Positions 21,885-33,719 of a DNA stretch of 64,000 nt are shown here, piece after piece. Both the position numbers and the translations under genes were made by a program. The DNA is from Eutreptiella sp. 'Long Island Sound 2002' (taxonomy: Eukaryota; Euglenozoa; Euglenophyceae; Eutreptiales; Eutreptiaceae), in the NCBI GenBank assembly GCA_964036045.1, contig OZ038384.1, forward strand, positions 63,709,355 through 63,773,354, read 5' to 3'. The notes under the pieces were generated by a model that searched no databases, had not been told where the DNA came from, and saw nothing but the letters and a program-made list of their open reading frames with translations. Numbering within the stretch: the first letter of the stretch is position 1; every line of letters begins with the position of its first letter.

Positions 21885-24800
21885 CTACTTGTCCTTGTCC
21901 TTGTTCTTATCGTCCGACTTGTGGACCCAGGACCTCTTGATCTCCTGGATGTCTTTCGTCAACTCGGTCCCCACCGACATCAGCTTCGAGAGCTCGTCCT
22001 TGGTGACCTCCACCTTGGTCTCCCGGATACCCACGGGTGCACGCTTCTTCGACCCGTGCACCTTCTTGTAAGCCTCCGTGTCGGCCTTGTGGATGGGACA
22101 TGTCCGGTGGTCATCCTTGAATCCTTTGTTCCTCCCAGAACACACGAAGCAGCCCTGAGGGTGAGTTCGTATGAACTCCCCAAAAGACAGCGGAGGGTCG
22201 CCCATGCGGCGTGGCTCCTTCTTCTCCATCTTCCTCCAACCCTTCTGCAGGGGCTTCCAGCTTCCCCGGGTGCTCCCCGTGTTCAGGTTGTTGGCTACGA
22301 AGGCACAAACGGCTGTCTCGGCGGGCTCATCGTCGTCATCATCATCGTCGAGGGCCTCATCGCCTTCCGTTCCCGCCAGGTCCATGGCAGATTCCCCGCC
22401 AGACCCTTCGCCAACATGGTTGACATCACGGTCACCGGCCTTCAAACCGCGGGTTTGGTGGAGATTCCTGTACTCTTTGAGCACTTCCTCTCTGACCCAC
22501 TCCAAGACCTCGTTGCAGGTCATCCGCGCCGGGATGGCCTGCAGATGGAGGGTCTGGCCGCCCACGTCACACTCGTCCAGGCGCAACATCGCGGTCTTCT
22601 CGCGATCGCCCGTGACGGTGATGAGGAGGGCGTTCCGCAGCTCTCGCCGCTTGACATCCCGCGCCACATGCTTCTTTGTCCAAGCCACCACGTTTGGGTG
22701 ATACTCCTTTGGGAGCATCATCTTGAACGTGTGGTTGGACTTGGCTCTCTTGGCTTCCTTCTTGGTGACTCTCTTGATCCATGCTTCCGGCAGCATGGAG
22801 AGCAGGCAGGCCTGCTCGTCACCCTCGTTCCAGTCCTCCACGTTGTGGCGGAACAGGGTGTATTGCCCCCGGAAGTCTCGCCAATCCCGTAGGCGGATCT
22901 CCCGCCCATCATGCTGAAGCCCTGATGGCCCTCCACCGCTTGGCAGCCACCTGCGGAGCGTCCACCCGCTCCTGCTCGTTGAGCCACTTCTTGGCTTCCT
23001 TGAGGGTCTTGATTTTCCCCTCCTTGGTCGCCACGAAGTATAGCACCTGGAGCACCTCCGGCAGGCACCACCTGAACCGTTTGAAGACATATTTCTCCGC
23101 CTCTGCAGGATCCTTGTCTTCAGTGACGGTCATCCCCGAATCAACCAGCTTCTCCAAGAAGCGGTCGAGGTTGAGGGGGTTGCCATCGTACGTGGGGGGC
23201 TTGATGTCCTTCAGGTCTTCCCACACGGCGGCATCCGCGGCCTTAGAGACCATGAACGCAGGCCGCAAGGTCGACCGAGGTTCCCATCGGCGGCCCCCAC
23301 GTACTCCCACGGCTGCCACTTCCACCTCCTCCGCGGTATCCATGTGGCTACGCCGTGGTTCCTCCATGTACGCCGAACCTAGATGTTCACGCCGTACTCC
23401 CTCCATGTACACCTACTCATCACGGCGCCGGCGGCTGCGCTCAGCGGCCTCCCGTCGTACACCACGCGGCGGGGTAATGCCGAACTCCTCAAGGTCTTCC
23501 TCGCCTCCGCCGACATCCCACTCCACGTCCCCTCCAAGGACCTCACCTCTGAGTCCACCGTATCGCCCCCCAGCCATTGGGATTGGCTCTTCGACTGGTG
23601 CGGGGCGTCGGGGGCGTACCGGTGTCCGCGGTGGAGCACGGCGGTTGTGGTACTCCGCACTGAGCCACTCGTCACGCCACTCTTCACTGCCACCGCCGGG
23701 CGGCACACGCTCGTTACGGCGGCCCGCGCTGTGATGAGAGGGGGCGCTGAGAGAGGGGGCACTGGTGCTGGGGCGAATCCTGGGGGCTCCGCCAGGGGCG
23801 TGGGCTCTGCCCGGACCTGGTTCAGGTCCCCAGCCGTCGTCCGATGAGCTGGATTCCAGGGATGGGTGGTCGCTGCCGACGCTCCCACGGCCTTCCAGCC
23901 TGTCGAACCTCTGCTGCAGGCCATTGATGACCTTGTTCAGTAGCCTGGTCTCGCCCCTGGCGATGTGCAGCTCCTTCTGGGCGGCGCTGGTGACCTTGGC
24001 GATCTTGACCATCTCTGTCCTGGCGATGTGCAGCTCCTTCTGTGCGCCCGCGGCGACCCTGGCAATGCGGATCATTTTGCTTCTGCCCGTGTCTACCTCG
24101 CGCTCGAGGGTCTGGACCCTGCTGCGGAGGTAGACGATCCACCGCCAGGTGGACTCCAGGTCATCCTCTCCCGGTCGGCCGTCAGGGTCTCCAAGGGGTC
24201 CTCCAGGAGGGCCTCCGCCGGGCCCGCCCGGTCCAGGGGGTCCTCCCCCGCCAGGGGGTCCGCCTTCGGGGGTCCACTTGGTGGACGTCCTCCAGGGGGT
24301 CCTGACGGGCCTCCGCCATGGGGTCCCGGTGGGTCTCTGCCAGGTTGCCTCGGTGGGTCCGAGGATGGGGGCTTCTCGGTGTAGCCGAAGTCCATGTCAT
24401 CATCCTCGTCCATGTCGCCCCACCTGGCCGTCTCGGTCTCGCACGCGGTGGACTCCGAGCTCCGGTAGGGAGGAGGGAGATCCTCACCCTCACCCTTTGG
24501 CTCCATGGGGGCATCTCCGCCTCCTCCGCCAGCCGTTCCCGGACGATGTCGGCGGTCTCGTCTGTCCCCATCGCTGGCGGTGAAGAAGGGGTCGGAGTCG
24601 TGGGGATGTCCGTCCGCTGGCCTCCGTGCCCTCTCAGGGGTCTTCCCCTTACCCCTCCTTCGTCGGTAGGCGGTGGGGCCACTGTCCCCACTGCTGCCCG
24701 TGTCGTCCTCCTCCGGGTCCAGCTTCATCTTGGAGGAGGCGTCTCCTTCGAAGAGCTTTCGAAGGGTCTCCAATCTGGATCCTCTTGGGGGTGTCTCGCG

Positions 24801-26144
24801 CTGAAGCTTGGCCTCCGCCTTCTCCATTGCGGCGGCCGTGGCTGCAGCAGCTCGCCTTTTGACCTCCTCTCCGGCACGGGCAGCCTTGGCTTCCCGAGCC
24901 CGCTGCAGCCGGGCCTTCTCCGCTTCTAACGCTGCCAGCTCCGCCTCCGTCCTGGCCCTCTCCTCAGCAACCTTCCGTCGCGCGGCCGCGATGGTGTCTC
25001 TCCTGGCGGTGTCCTCTTGGGCCTTGGCCGTTGCTTCGGCATGAGCCCTTTCCTCCGCCTCCTTCCTTGCCCTCTCTTGGGCAAGCGCCTCTTCCAACGT
25101 TTTCACCTCAGCCCCCTTACGGGCAATGGCCTCCTGGGCCAGGCTGGCTTCCTCACTCCTGACCTGGGCAGCGGCTGCATCCTGTGCGGCTGCAGCCGTG
25201 ACTCCGGCCGCAATGGCCGCCACGGCCGGGGCGTGGAAGGCCATGCCTCTGCCCCAATCGCCAGCCTCATGCTGGGCGATGGTGACGGCGCCCTCCACGG
25301 CCGCGTTCTGCTCCATGTCCCGTTGCCGGGCAACCCGAAGGTTGCAGGGCACCCCGCAGGCACGCTCGCAGGCGCGAGCCACGTCCCTTTAATCGGGAGC
25401 GACGCTGCTGCTGGAGCTGACCTCGTCAGCCGGCATCCTCCCACGGTGGGCCGAGTCCACGTCGCTGCTGGGGCCTGACTTCCTCAGGTGCAGCTGACGG
25501 GGCTTGGCCTTGGCCTTCTTGGCGACTCCAAGGAAGTCGCCAAGGGTGGTGTGGCCGGGGTGGTGACCACCACTGGCCTGTTGGGGGCTGGGGGCTGGGG
25601 GCTGGGATTCCGCCCTTGGTCTCGTTCTCCGCGGCTTGGGCGGCTTCGGCGGCCAGGGACTCCTGGTACTCCCGCCATTTCTTGTCCCGCTTCTTGTCCG
25701 CGGCGGATCGCTTCTCCTTCCCAGGCGACACGCTGCTGTTGCTGCCCTGCAGCGTACGCTCGTCCCCCGGTTCTCCGAAATTCTTTTCGATCATGTCCCG
25801 TATAGAGACGTTGATCGTAGTGCCCGACGGGTACTTGTTGGGGTTCTCGTCCTCATCAATCCTGTCGGGGCGCAGCCCTTCGCCGGGCTGGTCCGGTCGG
25901 GTCCAAACCCTCCAGCGCTTCTGTCGGAAGCGTAGGCGTATCCTTCCGCCCGCAGCCAGTCTTCCACTGCCTGCGGGCGGTCGGCGCCCATATCCTCGCG
26001 GAGCTCCAAGCTCCCGGGCATGCCGCCTCTGCACCGGGGGTTGCTGTGGCGGTAGTGCTGACCCCACACCAACCCACGCAGCAGGTACACAGCATGGGGG
26101 TGGGGCAGCGGCCATGTCTTACCCGCCTCTTGCCAGTTCACCAT
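21885..26144 (-). pseudogene. Element B: gag with long N-terminal extension, decayed
   Basis: Read 5' to 3' on the minus strand: a short N-terminal module (MVNWQEAGKTWP from 26144), a segment with NPNKYPSG and DMIEKNFGEPGDE (frame 26115-25426), a long Ala/Glu/Lys/Arg coiled coil (25382 to ~24750), a Pro/Gly-rich segment (24093-24400), a second helical segment with LNKVINGLQQRFDRLEGRG (23413-24075), the capsid-like domain with IKPPTYDGNPLNLD (22909-23412) and the C-terminal half with the knuckle CFVCSGRNKG, then DDHRTC (21885-23090). Frame changes near 25400, 24085 and 23090 and a stop at 23413 break it. Most of this is one frame in C. Confidence 0.82.
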
Positions 26145-27610
26145 CGGCGCTCGTTCCCCTGGATGGACTAGTCCTGGGGCTGGCTGTTGAGGCGGTTGTT
26201 GCGGTCCACTCTATCTACAGGGCTGGGACCCAGACGCCGGATGGTGGTTGTGGAGGTGGGTGAGACGGCTGGGAGTGCGGCCGGTACTGGTCGGCCGAAG
26301 AGAGTCGCTGACGTCGGAGTTCTGGTTGCTACACCTTCTTCACGGACTCGGCGCTGTTGCTGACGCTCGGGGCGATGCTCCGGGCGGCGCTGCGAAGCCC
26401 GTGGTGCTCGGGGTTCAGGCGGTGAAACGCTTTGAACGTGTTCCCCTGGGGGGGCCGGGCCACGGGACGCTGCGGCAGACACGCACAAGCAAGCAGGCAG
26501 GCAAACCACTGCGCTCACAGGGGCATCCTCATGCTCATGTCATGTGACAAAGCGTTTCAGGATCCTTGCCACTCTGAGACAAGGGAACAAAAGTATGTAC
26601 AGCAACACATCAGGATATGTACACATGGGGTTAAGACTGGACTGGGGGAAGGGCATCACAGGACAATAGACACTCAGTCCCAACTCATACCCCAATACCA
26701 GGGCCGACCCTCTCGGTGGCTGGCAGGGGCGGGGGCTCAAACACAACCCATGCCCTGCTCAGTCCGGACCCTGAAACCCTGCCCATAGGGGAGGGTGTTG
26801 CGCCCAGCCACAGGCGAGTTCCTGGGAACCAAGTGACTCCAAGGCCAACCAACAGTGGCCCCCTATGCTCCCTGAAAGGCAGGTCCCAACTCCCCCTTGA
26901 GCCAGAGATCAGGCCCCGCCATTATCCCCTAGGAGTTGGTAGCTGAAAATGGGCTGTTTCAGCCCAAACTGATATTAGCTCGAATAACTCCAAAATTGAC
27001 CCCTCGTCCGGACCAGCCAGAGGTAGGGACGAGGCAACTGACCCCATGCCCTTCAAGTGGGAACTTTCTGGACGTTTCACCCAACCTGGTTCCCTCTGAG
27101 GCCCCGGCATCAGGGCGCCACAGATTCGCCACGTGGGGTCATGATGCCTAAATTGCAAAAATTGGAGTCATTCCCACGGGCGGCTTGCTCGACCAGGGCG
27201 AGGCCAATGGGTCACAGGATAGGAGGCAGGACCTGGGACCTATATCTAAGTGCACAAACTAAAATTGGGTCCGGGCTTCCCATGGGGACAGAGATATGGG
27301 GCCGCCAATAGACCACACGGGGGGGTGAAATTGGGGTCCCAAAAGGGGGTCATTTTGGTTACCCAAAATGAGCCAAAAATCAAAGGTATCCGCAATGGTA
27401 TATATCCACGCCGGCTTGGAGATCGGATCTGCCGTTCCAGATGCGATCACCCGGGAGTCCGATGGAGACTCCCATGCTCTTGGCTCCCAAAGATCTCCAT
27501 GCCGCTCGGTGTGGTGACGGTCCAAACTAGATCCACAACTGCCAAAATGGCAAAATCGGCCGTCTCGGGCTACTGTCCAGGGTAGAAAACCTTGGCGATT
27601 TTGTCGCGCC
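26145..27610 (-). other. Element B leader and LTR 3' part shared with element C
   Basis: No gene seen. From about 27600 down to 26430 the minus strand matches 39890-41040 of element C, including the segments around GTCACATGACATGAG and GAAACAGCCCATTTTCAGC. The closeness of the match and its position directly before gag indicate the 5' leader and probably the end of the LTR. I could not place a primer-binding site. Confidence 0.55.
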
Positions 27611-29350
27611 AAGCCCTGATTCACGACCCTTCATACTCTCTTTGGTCCCATGCCCTGGGTTATGGCTTGCTGTCACACTGGCTGCTTACTGTTCACCGAA
27701 GGGATGAACACACGGATAGGGCAGAAAGCAGCATGCGGTGCAAAGGGATCATGGATCGCACCAAACGTTGAATAACTCCAGATGAGCCGGAGGAGCAAAT
27801 ACGAAAACTCAATGGCGTTCATCCCTTGGTCATATGCTACAATACTTGCACTTTGTCCCTGGCTAGGTCCCTTGCCTCATGGAGATACGGTAGTTCCAAT
27901 ATGGCATACAATGGCAAAAAGAGCGAAATTTGGCCAAAATAGCCCGCACTCATGATTCCATATCTCCATGGCCACGGCGAGGATCCTTCCAACCAAAGAT
28001 GCTATAGACACATGGGACTTAGGTCCCAATCTATGCCACTTGCCAACCCTCATGGTCGCCTCTAGCTATTTTCCCCATTGGTGGGAAAATGACGCACAAA
28101 TGGGGCAGAATGGCGCAGCATATATCCATGGGTCGTTGAAGAGCAAAAATATGAGTAAACATGTTTGGAGTAGGCCCATAGTAGGTGCCTTCAAATATGC
28201 ACACCATGGTTAGATTGTCTCCTTCCACTCGTGTCATTAGTGTTTGCATATGAGCGCGTGTGCTAAAGGGCACTATGGCACACGTGCTCACAAGGCGACG
28301 TTATATAGAATAAAAGACAAGGTTGCAAAAATCAACCAGGCAATCCAAGATGTCCTTCGTGGTCTCTACGTTACATATTGTCTTAGTTCAAGGCTCAACT
28401 CTCCATAGGCTTCGAGTACGAGGCTCGCGGGATTCGCCGTTTTGGCCTAATTTTCGACCAAAATTTGCCCTTTTTCAAAAAATGAGTTTTGGTGCGCATT
28501 GAATTGCGTGGGGCCATCGTTGAGTTGGCTCGAAAAACAATAATGGCCTGGGCCCTTTGGTCTTGTGAGCATTGTGTTCGGTTTTTAATGTGCATGCTCA
28601 CAAGGCCACAAAGTTAGCGTTTGTGCACGCAAATAACTTGGGTTTACAACACCCATATGCTGCCTAAAACATCCCCATTGCCCGCTTCCCTATACAAAGT
28701 GATATGCCCACGTGAAAGGGGCATGGATGAAAGGCACTGGGGGGGAATGTAGGGTTCCGTCCGAACTCATGGTCCTTGAGAACCATGAGTTCGAGCGATC
28801 GACGGAAAAGCTTGCGCGCTGATTTTCTCTCAGACGCAACGGCGAAAATTTCTGGTGAATACACCAGATGAAAGTACAAGAAAAACCCTCTAGATCCAGC
28901 CCTTAAGTTCCTTTAGAACCTCAAAGGTACTCGAGAAAAATCCATCACAAAAATCGCCGAGGAGAAGCGACGAAGGCGCGCGAACAGGCGACAACAGGCG
29001 CCGATTTCACGACGATTGGAAATGGCGGTAGAAATCAGGTATTTCACCGATTTCTAACCGAAAATCAACCAAGACAGTAAAATTATGGTAATTCTACATC
29101 GTTTTAATGGTTAGGGATCGGATTCCAGATCTCGCGGATTAGAGAACAGGGATATCCCGCTGACAGCCGGTGTCAACGGCTTCCACACGGGTGTGACGGC
29201 TCACAGGCCTCTGGGCCACGGGCCGTAGGTTCTGGGTACCGCTTCAGTGATGCCCCGCGAGACCCACAGCTTCCGTCAAATTGATCTTGGGACGCTGCCT
29301 CGGGTGGATCCAAAACAGTTCCGAGCGGTTGGTGGCTGGGACCGCAGAAC
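27611..29350 (-). repeat. Element B 5' LTR-like region, different subfamily
   Basis: This AT-rich region has no credible ORF. It carries the GAAGCGGTACCCAGAACC segment (minus strand, about 29245) also found at the LTR start zone of C, then a different AT-rich middle. 28390-29050 is an inverted copy of 30200-30870 in element D. A 12-bp hairpin sits at 28762-28793. This LTR differs from B's 3' LTR, so B may be a recombinant between subfamilies. Confidence 0.5.
28762..28793 (-). other. LTR hairpin, second subfamily
   Basis: CGAACTCATGGT and ACCATGAGTTCG form a perfect 12-bp stem with an 8-base loop. The same stem occurs at 30438-30469. Confidence 0.7.
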
Positions 29351-30437
29351 AGATTGGACCGTAGCGTTGTTGTACACCGGCGCTGTGGGCCAGACGGCCT
29401 ACTGAGAGGAGTGTTCTCAGGTGTGCGACGAGATTCGTCTTGCTCTAGCGGAGGGAAGACGGAGGACTCCCCTTGCTGGTCTGCGTGGGACCCCCGGGGA
29501 ACGACGCCAAGCCCCATGGTCCGTGGAACCGCATCAGCCGCTCCTTCTCCTCCCCCTCATCCACAAACACACCACCGGTGGGACCACCTTGGTCGTCGCG
29601 TCACGCCTATGTTGGCCGTGTATGCCACTGCCACTGTGGTGGTGACCGTCGCCGGCACCCGGTGTGCCTGGTTTGAGTTAATGGGTCCTTTGGATGCCGA
29701 ACAATGGCCGCTAGGACGGGAAATTTGGTACTTCATACTTTACCATCATTCGCATGCTTTTACAGGTCTCACTTCTTGACTTTTGGAAATTGCCATCCTT
29801 TTTTGGGGAACTATTGACGTTTGCGTGGGATATGGGAGTCATGTGGAGATCCTGACCCGAGTATGTGCCTGAGGAGGGGAGCCCCCCGCCCCCCTAGCGC
29901 TTGTCTTGAGTACCCGCTGCCATGCTTAGGTGTGATCGAGCCCTCCCGTGGTTTGTCCAAACGAGGCGGGTGAAGCGGTACCCAGGACCCCATGGCCCAT
30001 ATGGTGAATGTCCAACCTTCCCCGTCATGCACGGCTATCCTCCATCCTGGTTGTGGGGATATGCTTTCTCTAGAGCCTTGGGAACCAACATGCGACCGAT
30101 CCGGTCCCTAACCTTTCCGATCGATTAAATCGATCTGGATTTGTTAGAACTTCAATTGGATAATCGAACTTGGCGGAAAATCGATTGAAATTGATTGTTT
30201 TGATGCAATTTCTCGACGCGCTGAAATTGCCGCCTGGCGTCGCCTGCGGGCGGTTCGGCGCCGACTTTCGGTCGCAACTTTTGTTTTGGCTTTTTCTCCG
30301 GTACCTTTAAGGGCGGAAAGGAAGTTACGGGCTGGATGTGTAAGGCTTTTCATGTACTTCCATCTGGTGTACTCACCATAATTTTTCGCCGTCGCGTCTG
30401 AGAGAAAATCGACGCGCAAGCTTTTGCGTCAAGTGAT

Positions 30438-30469
30438 CGAACTCATGGTTACCATAGACCATGAGTTCG
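30438..30469 (+). other. LTR hairpin in element D
   Basis: This is the same 12-bp stem as at 28762-28793 with a different 8-base loop. Confidence 0.7.
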
Positions 30470-30934
30470 TTGGGACATCTCCATCTCCCCCCTTTGCCTT
30501 TCTTTCATAGCCCTTTCACCTGGGCATATCGCTTTCTTTGAGGAAGCGGTTTACGACGGTGTTTTGGGGCACATATGCGTGCGAAAAACTAAAATTGTTA
30601 TCGTGCCCAAACGCTAACTTTGTGTACTTGTGAGCATGAACGTAAATGACTTAACACAATGCTCACAAGACCAAAGGCCCGAGGCCATTTTTGATTTTGG
30701 AGCTAACTGAACGATGGCTCCACGCAATTCAATGCGTACCAAAACATGGTTGTTTGAAAAGACCACTTTTCCTCCAAAACTTGGCCTACATGGCCGTGGC
30801 GCGAAGACTCGTTCTCGAAGCCAACGGCGAATTCAGCCTCGAACCAAAACGATATGAAAAGTAGAGACCACGAAGGACATCGTGCATAGGTTGTTTGATT
30901 TTTTCCAAGCTTGTCTATTTGATGTGCGGGGGTC

Positions 30935-30985
30935 ATGTGTGTGTGTGTGTGTGCGTGTATGTGTGTGTGAGCGTGTGTGTATATG
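30935..30985. repeat. Imperfect (TG)n microsatellite
   Basis: A TG/CG-rich dinucleotide run, about 50 bp long with a few interruptions, at the end of the D LTR-like region. Confidence 0.9.
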
Positions 30986-31090
30986 TGGGCAATGTGCTCA
31001 CTATTTCACTTACATCACATAGAACTTTATCTTGAAAGCCAATTGGTTTTTGGTGTCCATTGAGGTGTAGGTCCCCCACTCAGGACAGCA

Positions 31091-32147
31091 TTTTTGGGGC
31101 TAAAATTTCTTTTGGCTTTTGACCCATGTGAATGAATTGCCCAGCCAAGTCACCTCAATGGCCTGCGGTGCATATTCCGGCTCAGACAACCCACTAAGGA
31201 AGTTCGTTGACCAGGCTTCAAAGCGCCTAAACAAGTCCTTCGTCTTTGGCCACATTACGTGCATAATTACCGTGCCCAGAAAGACCCCCCGCCTGGGGCA
31301 AACAATTTCTGCTACACACAGCATGTCCATGATGAAATGTCTTGTGAACACACTGCGCGTGCACAGCCATAGACAAACCGACGGCAACAATTCGCCTCAT
31401 CAAAGGGAAGGTGAAAGATGAACTGGCACAGGGGATAAGGCAGATTCCTTGCAAGTGCGCGGCTCTAGTCAAAAATACCCCTACCTTTTGCCGGAAGGAT
31501 AGGACCATATGGTGCTGAGGAAGCAAGAACAATTGGTGGAGGTGTTAACGCCAGTACAAATGCGCTGCGCGATCCAAAACGTTCGCAATGTCACTTTGCC
31601 CACGAAGAACTTCGACAACAGCCACGTATCTGTCGGACGCCACACAAGCCATTATCATGGATGATGATACGATCACGCGCGCCATTGACACACACAATGC
31701 CACTACGGTTGCAGGGGCAAATCCTAGTATGTAAACCAAAGGCTAAGTTCAGAACGTGACGTCACCGTCTCGTGGAGAGGCGGTTCTTTTTTCCTCTTGG
31801 AGAGCAACACTGGGGCACGAAAAGGTTCCCTCGGTTTTTGCTACTCATGGATATGTCGCAGAAATTGCAGTTTTTCGAAGACCCATGAATTTCGCGGTTC
31901 TGCGCGGCTGCCCGTTAGCGAAGGAGGCGGGGGGGGGGGCGGGAGGGAACGTGTGCATTGGACATAGGTCTTTCACCATGACCCCCCTCCCTATTTTCAG
32001 GGTGCCAGATCCAAAAAGAAGCATGGTTGGGCGCCATATGCCGCCTAGAGACTTTTAACTTCCCAAGTGACTACCCCTTGGTCCCAGAAGCACAACCTGC
32101 AGCAGAACACTACTGTATCACTATACAAGCTACAGAATGAGGAGGTA
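31091..32147. other. Gene-free stretch beside the unknown transposase-like ORF
   Basis: Only short frames are present. Minus-strand frames at 31100-31390 and 31545-31739 have ordinary composition but no recognisable domain, and may be decayed coding sequence of the same element. I found no terminal repeat that defines its left end. Confidence 0.35.
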
Positions 32148-33719
32148 TTATTCCTCTTGCGATGTGGAATACTTTCTCTGCCTCATAGGAGGAGCAAATC
32201 GCGGACTGCATGCCTCGGATTTTTCAATCGCCATGTACAAATCTTCCCCTGTGCCCTCACCAGCTCTGCGGATGCCAAGAACATCATGCTCACTAGCAAA
32301 TCTCATCTCCAAAGAAGCAATCACCTTCCCCAGAAAGGTCTCAGCATCCCAACCACTTTGTTGAGCAACTACCTTCACTTGGTGTCCCATTGCCTCGACG
32401 GCTTGGCAAACAAATGCATCAACACCAACACCATGGGACATATGTACATGCCGCAGCTCGCGAGACAGCTCAACATCACACATATGCCAGTAAGGAAACA
32501 TATTATCAGGCGTTGGCCAAATGAAATGGATAGTGTCAGCGAGTGTGGATGTAAATTCACAAGCAACCTCCACCTCATCACAACTCAAGCGAAATGCACA
32601 TAACAAAGGCACCAGGTTGCAAAATGCAGCGACTATGGTCCTAACCTCGTCCGGTAACTCAGGATGGCTAACAACGGAAGGCAATACATCGCGAAGCTTT
32701 GCAACATGCCGGCCCAAGAGCTTCAAGTCACTTACCTCACCTGCCTTCAAGCCCACACTACTCAAATGGCTAGTTGTGAATGCTTCATATAGGGAATTTG
32801 CAGCCTCACCACCAGCGGCAACACAATATCCTTCAACGATTCGGATAACACGGATACCAATGTTCGTGAAGAAATGCAAACCAAAATCAACATGGACATT
32901 CATGGGTGCATACATGAAAATAAAAACAGATGCATCAACAAGAGCTGTCTTCGGTTGCAAGCCATGTGTGTTCGGCTTGGCATTACACCGAAAACATCGA
33001 TTCGAAGAGTTGAAATACGTCAAGCCACGGAAAGCGAAAAAAGCAACTAGGTCGGCGCTTAAACAGTTAGTGAAGAACACCATTATCTCCGCTTGACCCA
33101 CTTTAATTGATCGGCCACCGCTAAAGGAGAGAAGGTCGTTTACCACCTCTTTCAACCTAGTGCTCAAATACTCGGGCGAATCCTTCCCAAAATACAAGCA
33201 CAAAAGGTGTCGGAACCAAACCGAGCGAGATGAAGGCCCGTATTGGAGAAAAGAAATAGAGAAATGCGTTATAGACTTCTTAAGCAGCGAACCATACGGG
33301 CAAATAGGTAGGGCGTCGACCCCACCAAGGGCATCCAAGTGAACTTCCTTTGCACCATCGGCCACACCAAGTTGCTTCCTCAAAGGGGCACATGCAAGAA
33401 GATTGGAGAGCAACACGGAAGGTAGGCGATACAAATATAATGCACCTTCAAAAGCCTTAGTGATGCCCATTACTTCTTACCAACTACACAAAATCTTTGG
33501 GAATGGCACACCAAATGAGGTCATCCTACGATCACCCGATGGAGCATATAGAAACTCCTGATACAAAGCACGCCATGGGGGACGACATACCCGTGCCGTT
33601 TGCTTGACAATCACGGAATGCATTACATCAAATTGTGCCTCGACCTCCCGAAATGCTGTAGCGACACTTTCCTTATTTAGGCCTAGCTGAAGAGATGTCT
33701 TTTCCAAGAGGCTCCGCCA
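32148..33719 (-). pseudogene. Transposase-like ORF of unrecognised family
   Basis: A minus-strand frame of about 520 codons is interrupted by a single stop at 33477-33479. The part after the stop is 440 codons. Visible features are a CFRCNAK two-cysteine motif, an acidic/His segment (MNVHVDFGLHFF), a Leu-rich helical domain (PLLCAFRLSCDEVE) and a C-terminal WHMCDVELSREL...QAVEAMGHQVK segment. The last recalls the final catalytic Glu region of some DDE transposases. The frame begins exactly where the neighbouring gag loses homology after its zinc knuckle, as expected for an insertion junction near 33720. No terminal repeats were found. The function is unproven; a DNA transposon is my best guess. 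Confidence 0.4.

Larger units (their letters stand above)
29351..31090 (+). repeat. Element D: 3' UTR and LTR fragment
   Basis: 29570-29720 matches the 3' UTR of element C (62158-62310), including the CCACTGCCACTGTGGTGGTG segment. 29900-30010 matches the start zone of C's LTR (TACCCGCTGCCATGC, GGTGAAGCGGTACCCAG). The AT-rich part from about 30200 to 30870 is the inverted partner of B's 5' LTR. No coding region remains upstream, so this is a truncated plus-strand copy or solo remnant. Its right limit is uncertain. Confidence 0.5.

Noticed and set aside
32521-33096. 191-codon plus-strand ORF
   Set aside because: Antisense to the longer minus-strand transposase-like frame, which has the better composition and the junction evidence.
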